Origin: JBBQDK01 sp038319625
GTDB lineage: Bacteria; Pseudomonadota; Gammaproteobacteria; JBBQDK01
DNA: 18,702 nucleotides
Reading direction: 5' to 3'
Assembly: GCA_038319625.1 (NCBI GenBank)
Contig: JBBQDK010000049.1
Coordinates: 1 to 18,702, forward strand
Of this stretch, positions 7,238 to 12,809 are shown piece by piece (positions within the stretch are counted from its first letter, which is position 1; every line of letters starts with the position of its first letter). Under the pieces are notes generated by a model. The model saw nothing but the letters and a program-made list of their open reading frames with translations. It did no database searches and was not told where the DNA came from. The translations under genes and the position numbers were made by a program.

Positions 7238-7272
7238 ATTGTAAGTGTAAATATATGACAAACGTATTACCG
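7238..7272 (-). promoter_or_regulatory. Pho box and -10 element of phoBR
   Basis: On the minus strand CGGTAAT (7272-7266) and TTGTCAT (7261-7255) are spaced 11 bp apart, with a weaker third unit TTACACT (7250-7244). A good -10 hexamer, TACAAT (7243-7238), begins 11 bp after the second unit, the distance expected at PhoB-activated promoters. The predicted start near 7231 gives a leader of about 53 nt before the TTG codon. The repeats are less perfect than those at pstS or the porin. Confidence 0.65.
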
Positions 7273-7326
7273 GGCACGACTGCCCTTCTGTCATTGTGAC
7301 ATGTACCGGCGCCTCCGCCTATCGCA

Positions 7327-7391
7327 TTGTCACATTACTGTCACTTTTTCTTCATCCCACTGTCATCCAATCATCATGACGCGGTAACAAT
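7327..7391 (+). promoter_or_regulatory. Extended Pho box (five units) and promoter of the porin gene
   Basis: Five 7-mers follow each other at exact 11-bp periods: TTGTCAC (7327), CTGTCAC (7338), TCTTCAT (7349), CTGTCAT (7360) and TCATCAT (7371). Units 1, 2 and 4 are near-consensus; 3 and 5 are weaker. The array could hold at least two PhoB dimers in tandem on one DNA face. A possible -10 (TAACAAT, 7385-7391) follows at the right distance, leaving a leader of about 90 nt before the ATG at 7488. Confidence 0.85.
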
Positions 7392-7487
7392 CGAAATGCA
7401 TCCTGCCCGCCATCACAACCGGGAGAAGCCCTGGCTCATGCCGAATCCGGTTTCGATTTAATACACAACTTAGTGAGGAAACAGCAG

Positions 7488-8534
7488 ATGCGTAGAACAA
7501 CTCTTGCGGTTGCGATCACGACTGGTCTCGGCCTGCTTAGCCTAAGCGCCATGGCTGACGAAAACACCAAGATCGGCGGCAAGATATTCGCCGACATGAG
7601 CCATATCAGTAAGCAGACGAACGGTGTCGATCAGACTGGTACCGGTACCGGAGTAGACGTCAAGCGCTTCTATCTGACTGTCGATCACGATTTTGCAGAT
7701 ATCTGGTCAGCCAACCTGACCACCGACTTCACCTATAGCGACGCGACTAAGCTGACAGACGTGTACGTCAAGAAGGCCTATCTCCAGGCCAAGTTCATGC
7801 CGGAAGCCATCCTGCGCCTCGGTTCTGCCGATACGCCTTGGATTCCTTATGCTGAAAGCAACGGCTATACATTCCGTTACGTTGAAAAGACTCTCATCGA
7901 TCGCACCGGTTTCGGCACATCGGCCGACTGGGGTCTGCACTTCTTCGGCAAGGCCTCGGATGGCATGATCAACTACGCGGTCTCCGCGGTAAACGGCGCC
8001 GGCTACAAGAACTACACGCGTTCGAAGACCATGGATATCGAAGGTCGCGTTGGCATTCAGCCTATCGGAGGTCTGAACTTTGCCGTCGGCGGTTACAGCG
8101 GCAAACTCGGCAAGGACACTGTCGCCAATGCAGCCACACCTTATCGCACCGCCAACCGCGCCAACGCCATGGCTTCCTACACCCAGCCCATGTATTCGGT
8201 CGGCGCGGAGTGGTTCAAGGCTAAAAACTGGAAAATCAAAGAATCCGACCTCAAGGACAGCGCCGATGGCTATTCCGTCTATGGGTCGGTGACACCGATG
8301 GACAAGATTACCGTGTTCGCACGCTTCGACAAGGTCAACCCGAACAAGGACACCAACCCGGCCTTGGAGAACAAGTATTACAACCTGGGCGCACAGTACG
8401 ATGCCCGCAAGAACGTCAAGTTGGCGTTGGTGTACAAGCATGAAACAACAATAGGGGATACTGATACCACGACGAGTACCACGAAGAACTTTAACTCCAA
8501 TGAGATCGGCATCTTTACCGAAGTGAAGTTCTGA
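7488..8534 (+). CDS. Outer-membrane porin, probably phosphate-starvation induced
   Basis: The 348-residue product has a clear signal peptide (MRRTTLAVAITTG, hydrophobic core, cleavage after SAMA before DENTK). The mature chain is rich in alternating aromatic/polar beta-strand segments and ends in EVKF, with the terminal Phe recognised by the outer-membrane assembly machinery. Features such as VKRFYLTVDHDFADIWSA, KKAYLQAKF and LRLGSADTPW recall the phosphate-selective porin O/P (OprO/OprP) family, but selectivity cannot be shown from sequence. The ATG at 7488 is preferred over the in-frame GTG at 7473 because the sequence around 7475-7480 (GAGGAA) is then its ribosome site, 8 nt away. It diverges from phoBR and has a five-unit Pho box, so it most likely supplies phosphate to the periplasm for PstS. 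Confidence 0.88.
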   Translation: MRRTTLAVAITTGLGLLSLSAMADENTKIGGKIFADMSHISKQTNGVDQTGTGTGVDVKRFYLTVDHDFADIWSANLTTDFTYSDATKLTDVYVKKAYLQAKFMPEAILRLGSADTPWIPYAESNGYTFRYVEKTLIDRTGFGTSADWGLHFFGKASDGMINYAVSAVNGAGYKNYTRSKTMDIEGRVGIQPIGGLNFAVGGYSGKLGKDTVANAATPYRTANRANAMASYTQPMYSVGAEWFKAKNWKIKESDLKDSADGYSVYGSVTPMDKITVFARFDKVNPNKDTNPALENKYYNLGAQYDARKNVKLALVYKHETTIGDTDTTTSTTKNFNSNEIGIFTEVKF

Positions 8535-8585
8535 TCCGTACGCCCGGGGCGGACGTTACCGGATGTACGCCCCAACCGGCAAAGG

Positions 8586-8613
8586 CCGCCACTCGGCGGG
8601 TATTTGCATTTTC
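8586..8613 (+). terminator. Probable terminator after the porin gene
   Basis: CCGCC and GGCGG form a 5-bp GC-only stem with a 4-nt loop, followed by a T-rich tail (gtatttgcatttt) about 50 bp after the porin stop. An upstream GGGGCG/CGCCCC repeat at about 8546-8573 may add a second hairpin. The T-run is interrupted, so efficiency is uncertain. Confidence 0.45.
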
Positions 8614-8645
8614 ACACCTGTCATATCAGCCATCGTATCGTAGAG

Positions 8646-8663
8646 AATTCCTCGACAGGAATT
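8646..8663. repeat. Short perfect dyad upstream of the 124-residue gene
   Basis: AATTCCT, 4-nt centre (CGAC), AGGAATT: a 7-bp perfect inverted repeat about 80 bp upstream of the next start codon. It may be an operator; no known family consensus is recognised. Confidence 0.4.
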
Positions 8664-8738
8664 TCGAGCCATTCTACCGGGCTTTCGACAGGCTGAAATA
8701 TTCCCTGCCAGACAAATGATTTACGATAGAATTCCCGC

Positions 8739-9113
8739 ATGGGATTTTTCGCATCCGCAGCCATCCCCGCGACTGTCCCCGAACTGCAGCAACGCCTGAC
8801 TATCAGCGCCCTGCCCGGCTGGTGCGCATCGATCGACAAGGTGCTCAGCGATGCAGGTTCACACGGGCAGATCTACTGCTTGTGGGGTACGTTTCATGTG
8901 CGTCGGGAGGAAATCCGTGACGGCGTGCGTTTTTCCCTGCCCGACTGCCCCAATGCCCTGCAATGGACGGTAACGACCGGCCAGCCGCCGCAGCCCCGGC
9001 ACGTCGTCATTCATCTCACCATTAACCGCGCCGAGCACGATCAGGACTTCATCGACTCTAACCGGCAGTTCGTGGAGGATTGGAAGACTGGGATAGCGGC
9101 GCACTGGCTTTGA
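8739..9113 (+). CDS. Conserved-looking hypothetical protein, 124 residues
   Basis: I do not recognise a named family. The protein is soluble, with no signal peptide or membrane segment. It has a central part rich in aromatic and charged residues (IYCLWGTFHVRREEIRDG, VRFSLPDCPNALQWTVTTG) and an acidic C-terminal helix (EHDQDFIDSNRQFVEDW). Three cysteines (in PGWCAS, IYCLW and LPDCPN) might be functional, but no metal motif is clear. Codon use and composition match the neighbours and the frame is uninterrupted, which supports a real gene. There is no Shine-Dalgarno before the ATG; instead TAGAAT at 8727-8732 ends 7 bp before the A of the start codon, so the mRNA may be leaderless. It is convergent with egtD, 95 bp apart, so any link to ergothioneine is only positional. 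Confidence 0.72.
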   Translation: MGFFASAAIPATVPELQQRLTISALPGWCASIDKVLSDAGSHGQIYCLWGTFHVRREEIRDGVRFSLPDCPNALQWTVTTGQPPQPRHVVIHLTINRAEHDQDFIDSNRQFVEDWKTGIAAHWL

Positions 9114-9208
9114 GTCGGAGCTGCGCCCACTCTGTGCGGCGAGGGTAATCCTTGGCTATTCGTAACGCAGGCGATATCGGCAGGCGCACCACGCCACAAG
9201 ATGATGGC

Positions 9209-10213
9209 TTATACCCGCAGCAAGGCTAGCGAATAATAGCCGTTGCGCGGTTCGTAATGACGCATCTCAGTGAAGTGAACAGCTTGAAACAGACTCAGCA
9301 GTGCCGCGCGGGTGAACTTGCGGCTGATCTCGGTGAGGACACGTTCACCGTTGTCAATTTCGATTGTGCGGTCCAACGCGCCCAAGCACACCCGCTGCGA
9401 TCTGTCGGCAGTGAGATACATCTCGATCTGACTAAAAGCTTCATTATAATGCGCCTCGTGCCGGAAGGCGGAAAGATCGAAGTCAGCGCGCAATTCGCGA
9501 TTCAGCACCTGCAACAGATTCAGGTTGAAGCGCGCGGTCAGCCCCACGCTGTCGTTGTAGGCGGCGTGCAGCACGTCCTTGTCCTTGACGCGATCGGCAC
9601 CGAGCAATAGCCAGTCGCCCGGGCGCATGTGCCGACGGATATCGATCAGAAAACGGATGGCGCGCGATAAGGTGAAATTACCGATGGTGCCGCCAAGGAA
9701 AATGAATAGGCGCCGCCCGTCGATCTCCGGCAGATTGCCGAGGCCGGCCTGATAATCACCCACCAGCGCCGTGATGCCCAGCCAGGGATAATCCTCGACC
9801 AGGCCCTGGCCGGCGCTCATCATGATGTCACCGCAGACATCGAACGGCCAGTAGCCGCAGCACTGCTGCCGGGCCTCGCAGGCGTCCAGCAGATGGCGGG
9901 TCTTGCGCGACGAACCACTGCCGAATTCGACGATGTTATCCGGGCGCGCAATGTCGATGATCTCATCGGCGTGCTGCGCGAGTAGTGCAGCCTCGGTACG
10001 GGTCGGGTAGTATTCGGGTGTGGAGCAGATCGCATCGAACAACTGCGAACCTTGCGCATCGTAGAAATATTTCGGCGGCATGCTGCGCGGCCGCTGCAGC
10101 AGTCCGTGATGCGCATCCTCAAGGAGCGTGGACTGGGTACGGGTGGCCGGGACTTGCCAACTGCGCAAGCGCTCGACTTCGCGAGTGTACGGCCTATTCA
10201 ACGCCTGATTCAT
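9209..10213 (-). CDS. egtD: EgtD, L-histidine N-alpha-methyltransferase
   Basis: This enzyme catalyses the first step of ergothioneine synthesis: three SAM-dependent methylations of the histidine alpha-amino group, giving hercynine. The 334-residue length is normal. Family signatures are PKYFYDAQGSQLFDAI at 47-62, TPEYYPTRTE at 65-74, the SAM-binding VEFGSGSSRKTRHLL at 95-109, FLGGTIGNF at 172-180, and the C-terminal TEISRKF at 294-300, whose glutamate (Glu295) fits the residue that contacts histidine. The start has AAGGAG 10 nt upstream. It is transcribed away from egtC-egtB across a 92-bp shared intergenic region, suggesting co-regulation. The alternative call, a generic DUF2260-like methyltransferase, is unlikely given the neighbours. 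Confidence 0.95.
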   Translation of the reverse strand: MNQALNRPYTREVERLRSWQVPATRTQSTLLEDAHHGLLQRPRSMPPKYFYDAQGSQLFDAICSTPEYYPTRTEAALLAQHADEIIDIARPDNIVEFGSGSSRKTRHLLDACEARQQCCGYWPFDVCGDIMMSAGQGLVEDYPWLGITALVGDYQAGLGNLPEIDGRRLFIFLGGTIGNFTLSRAIRFLIDIRRHMRPGDWLLLGADRVKDKDVLHAAYNDSVGLTARFNLNLLQVLNRELRADFDLSAFRHEAHYNEAFSQIEMYLTADRSQRVCLGALDRTIEIDNGERVLTEISRKFTRAALLSLFQAVHFTEMRHYEPRNGYYSLALLRV

Positions 10214-10305
10214 TCTTGCTTATGCTCCTTTGCGCGAAATCCCTGGGCGGTTACACTATGTCCCTCCACCCTATTGTAAGCCACACCGGGCCCTCAATAA
10301 CACCC
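10214..10305. promoter_or_regulatory. Divergent egtD / egtCB promoter region
   Basis: This 92-bp gap must hold both promoters. On the minus side only the strong egtD ribosome site (AAGGAG) is clear. On the plus side TTACAC (10251) and TATTGT (10272) are possible -35/-10 hexamers but with a short 15-bp spacer. No obvious repressor dyad was seen, and no Shine-Dalgarno precedes egtC. Confidence 0.4.
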
Positions 10306-11085
10306 ATGTGCCGACTGGCCGCCTATCTTGGTCCACGCATCCCACTCAAGCGTTTCATGCTTGATCCGGAACACAGCCTGATGGTACAGGCTTGGCAGCC
10401 CATGGAATTGATTTATGGAAAAGTCAACGCAGATGGCTATGGCTTCGGCTGGTACGGCGACGACGACCTGCCGGTGGCCTACACACAGGCCCAACCGATC
10501 TGGACAGATGCCAATCTGCCGCGCCTGGCGCGGGCCCTGCACAGCGACCTCTGGTTCGCCCATGTTCGCGGCGCCACATCCGGTGCGCCGGTGCATCAGG
10601 CCAATTCCCAACCGTTCTGCGACGACGAACTGCTGTTCGCGCACAACGGCTTCCTCGCCGATTTCGCACTGACGCTACGTCCGTCGATCCGCCAGTTCTT
10701 GGAACCGCACATCGAGGCTGCCATCCTGGGCAATACCGACTCCGAACATCTGTTCGCCCTGTTGCGCCATCTGCTCGCCGACGATGCCGAGCTCAGCATC
10801 GAGGATGCCCTGAAAGCACTGTTCGAACTGCTCGACGGTTGGCAGAACGGCCAGGCACTGTTGCTCAACTGCATCGTCAGCGACGGCGAGCGCGTCATCG
10901 CCTCTCGCCACGCCATCAATCACGCCTGCCCCACGCTCTACTACATCAGTGACGATGAGGCTTTTCCGGGGGCCCAGTTGATCGCGTCGGAGCGTCTGAC
11001 CAGATCGGAGTTCTGGCAACCGGTACCGGAAAACCATCTGCTCATCCTCGACCCGCAACATCCGGCGGAGTTAGTGGCGTTATGA
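10306..11085 (+). CDS. egtC: EgtC, ergothioneine-pathway glutamine amidotransferase-like hydrolase
   Basis: EgtC removes the gamma-glutamyl group from gamma-glutamyl-hercynylcysteine sulfoxide. The 259-residue product is a class II (N-terminal nucleophile) glutamine amidotransferase domain: it starts Met-Cys2-Arg-Leu, so the nucleophile Cys is exposed after Met removal. NADGYGFGWYG, the AHVRGATSG substrate loop, NSQPF and FAHNGFL are all in family order. The open frame continues far upstream to 9985, but the ATG at 10306 is fixed by the required Cys2. No Shine-Dalgarno is visible. Its stop overlaps the egtB start by 4 bp (ATGA), so the two are translationally coupled. Its presence implies that EgtB here uses gamma-glutamylcysteine rather than free cysteine; this is inference from the pathway. 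Confidence 0.92.
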   Translation: MCRLAAYLGPRIPLKRFMLDPEHSLMVQAWQPMELIYGKVNADGYGFGWYGDDDLPVAYTQAQPIWTDANLPRLARALHSDLWFAHVRGATSGAPVHQANSQPFCDDELLFAHNGFLADFALTLRPSIRQFLEPHIEAAILGNTDSEHLFALLRHLLADDAELSIEDALKALFELLDGWQNGQALLLNCIVSDGERVIASRHAINHACPTLYYISDDEAFPGAQLIASERLTRSEFWQPVPENHLLILDPQHPAELVAL

Positions 11086-12233
11086 CCGCAGCGGCGACAC
11101 TGCACCAGCTCAGCGCGATTCAGAGTCTGCTGATGGCACTGGTCGAAGGCCACGACGACAGCGTCTGCCGCCATCAGTATCACCCCGACCTGAGTCCACT
11201 TGGCTGGCACCTAGGGCATTGCGCCTATACGGAAACCTATTGGCTGCATGAGGTGGTCGCCGGCAATCATACCCTCAGCACGCCACTCCGCACACTCTAT
11301 ACACCGGACATGACGCCCCGAAAAAACCGCGGGACGCAATTGCCACCGCGCAACGCACTGATCGACTGGGCGACCGGCCTGCAATCGGATAATCTGATGC
11401 ACCTCGCCAGTGACACCCTGCCTCAGGAACATGCCCTGCTCACCGACGATTATCTGCCGCTGTTCCTGCTCCAGCATCACGCCCAACATTACGAAACCAT
11501 GATCATGGTTCTCACTCAACGCGCCCTGCGCGTGGACTATCCGGATTACCGGGTCAGTGCCCCGCTGCTGGCCGCCGGCAAACACGGCGAGCTGCGTACC
11601 GTGCCCGCCGGTCATTTTTGTATCGGTGGCGCCGCGCCGCAAGCCTTCGATAATGAATTACCGCCGCAACATAACGAAATTGGCGAATTCCGCATCGCCG
11701 CGCAGCCGCTCAGCAACGGCGAATATCTGGCCTTCATGCAGGCCGGTGGCTACAGCGACACGAATCTCTGGTCGGAGGCCGGCTGGGCCTGGCGCCAACA
11801 ACATCAGGTCACTTATCCAGAGCACTGGCGACTGGATTCGAACGCTGCCTGGTACGGCATCGGCCTGAACGGTCCTTACGAACTGGCCGCGACCGCGCCG
11901 GTACATGGCATTAATCACTACGAAGCCTGCGCCTGCGCCGCCTGGGCGGGCGCGCGCCTGCCGCACGAATACCAATGGGAAGCCGCACACCGCAGCCATC
12001 AACTCGATGATGTCGGCCGCGTCTGGGAATGGTGTGGCAACAGCTTTCACCCATACAATGGCTTCAGCGCCTTCCCCTATGAAGCCTATTCCACACCCTG
12101 GTTCGACGATACATACTTCACCCTGCGCGGGGCCAGCCTGCACACCCGCCCGGAACTGCGCCGTGCCAGCTTCCGCAATTTTTACACGGCGGACAAACGC
12201 CATGTCTTCGCGGGCTTGCGGCTGGTGTACTGA
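11082..12233 (+). CDS. egtB: EgtB, hercynine sulfoxide synthase (iron-dependent)
   Basis: EgtB uses non-haem iron and oxygen to form the C-S bond between hercynine and gamma-glutamylcysteine (or cysteine), giving a sulfoxide. The 383 residues comprise an N-terminal DinB-like four-helix domain (about 1-160) and a C-terminal formylglycine-generating-enzyme-like domain (about 175-383). The iron ligands are visible: His46 in GWHLGH, and HxxxHxE at His132/His136/Glu138. The C-terminal domain has the usual NGEYLAFMQAGGY, ARLPHEYQWEAA, VWEWCGNSF and RHVFAGLRLVY. The basic patch PRKNR at 79-83 could bind the thiol substrate. It is the last gene of the egtCB operon; no egtA or egtE follows, so those steps must be encoded elsewhere. 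Confidence 0.95.
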   Translation: MTAAATLHQLSAIQSLLMALVEGHDDSVCRHQYHPDLSPLGWHLGHCAYTETYWLHEVVAGNHTLSTPLRTLYTPDMTPRKNRGTQLPPRNALIDWATGLQSDNLMHLASDTLPQEHALLTDDYLPLFLLQHHAQHYETMIMVLTQRALRVDYPDYRVSAPLLAAGKHGELRTVPAGHFCIGGAAPQAFDNELPPQHNEIGEFRIAAQPLSNGEYLAFMQAGGYSDTNLWSEAGWAWRQQHQVTYPEHWRLDSNAAWYGIGLNGPYELAATAPVHGINHYEACACAAWAGARLPHEYQWEAAHRSHQLDDVGRVWEWCGNSFHPYNGFSAFPYEAYSTPWFDDTYFTLRGASLHTRPELRRASFRNFYTADKRHVFAGLRLVY

Positions 12234-12248
12234 CAGACTTCTGCAATA

Positions 12249-12273
12249 GTCGGTCACTCCGCCCGTGACCGAC
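12249..12273. terminator. 9-bp perfect hairpin after egtB
   Basis: GTCGGTCAC and GTGACCGAC form a 9-bp stem with a 7-nt loop (tccgccc), 15 bp after the egtB stop. No T-run follows on either strand. It could be a 3'-end stabilising hairpin or part of a non-canonical terminator. Confidence 0.45.
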
Positions 12274-12411
12274 AAGCGGTGCAAGCCGAATTGCGGCGTC
12301 CCCAAGAGAACTCCGAGTGCTCGGCCGTGGAACACACTGCGTATTTGCGCGCCGCCAATGCGGCACTGGCGTAACAGAACTTCGAGCGCCGTGCACCGGA
12401 ATGACATATTG

Positions 12412-12423
12412 TGACAGCTGTCA
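12412..12423. repeat. 12-bp perfect palindrome
   Basis: TGACAGCTGTCA is self-complementary, with another TGACA 12 bp upstream (from 12402). It resembles an operator half-site pair, but the owner is unknown. The TGTCA units are not in the 11-bp register of a Pho box. Confidence 0.4.
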
Positions 12424-12516
12424 TGCAACGACGAGCTCACCGAGCTGCTGAATGATGGATTGTAGTTGTTATGGCCGACACCGGCATATCCAGTAGCCCG
12501 GTCTAGCGTAACGACG

Positions 12517-12536
12517 AAATCACCGAAGGTGATTTT
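12517..12536. terminator. Strong hairpin with T-rich end, terminator-like
   Basis: AAATCACC, 3-nt loop (gaa), GGTGATTT, then one more T: an 8-bp perfect stem with a tight loop. The run of four T is short and partly in the stem. The element is nearly symmetric, so it could end transcripts in either direction. It is about 285 bp after egtB, which would leave a long 3' tail or end a separate small transcript. Confidence 0.4.
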
Positions 12537-12697
12537 GCACAGCCACAGGCTGGCCCGAACAGTGAATCCAATTATTCACATCATGGACTGACAAACCGGG
12601 GGCAGACCTGCTCCATTCCACGAATATTCAGACCGCGACGACAGCTCCCGATGACCGCTTCCATGTCATATCGGTACTGTCAAGCCGACCCTCTGTT

Positions 12698-12715
12698 TCG
12701 GATCGATCGATCCGA
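12698..12715. promoter_or_regulatory. 18-bp perfect palindrome, candidate operator of the antiporter gene
   Basis: TCGGATCGATCGATCCGA is an 18-bp perfect palindrome ending 94 bp upstream of the chosen ATG. Such length without a mismatch is improbable by chance in a given 100 bp. No specific regulator family is recognised. Confidence 0.45.
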
Positions 12716-12809
12716 CAAGGTCAACATCAGATCAGACGAAATACCAAACCCTGAAATACATCTCGTACGCCTTTGCATCTTTTCCCTGACTAGTGTATCT
12801 ATCCCAGCC

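Larger units (their letters stand above)
12234..12809. other. 576-bp non-coding region with several dyads
   Basis: No convincing gene lies between egtB and the antiporter. An open frame extends the antiporter upstream to 12651, but its first 53 codons look unlike protein sequence and hold an 18-bp palindrome. The stretch contains at least five perfect inverted repeats: 12249-12273, 12312-12323 (CCGAG/CTCGG), 12412-12423, 12517-12535 and 12698-12715. It could contain the egtCB terminator, the antiporter promoter and possibly a small RNA. Confidence 0.6.

Noticed and set aside
7288..7294. Extra CTGTCAT between phoB and the porin gene
   Set aside because: No partner 7-mer 11 bp away on either side, so it is not counted as a Pho box unit.
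12402..12423. TGTCA/TGACA repeats as a possible Pho box
   Set aside because: On the minus strand the two units are 10 rather than 11 bp apart and part of a palindrome, unlike the direct-repeat Pho box.
12651..12809. N-terminal extension of the CPA2 antiporter by 53 codons
   Set aside because: The extension has no family resemblance and contains an 18-bp palindrome; the membrane fold starts directly after the ATG at 12810.
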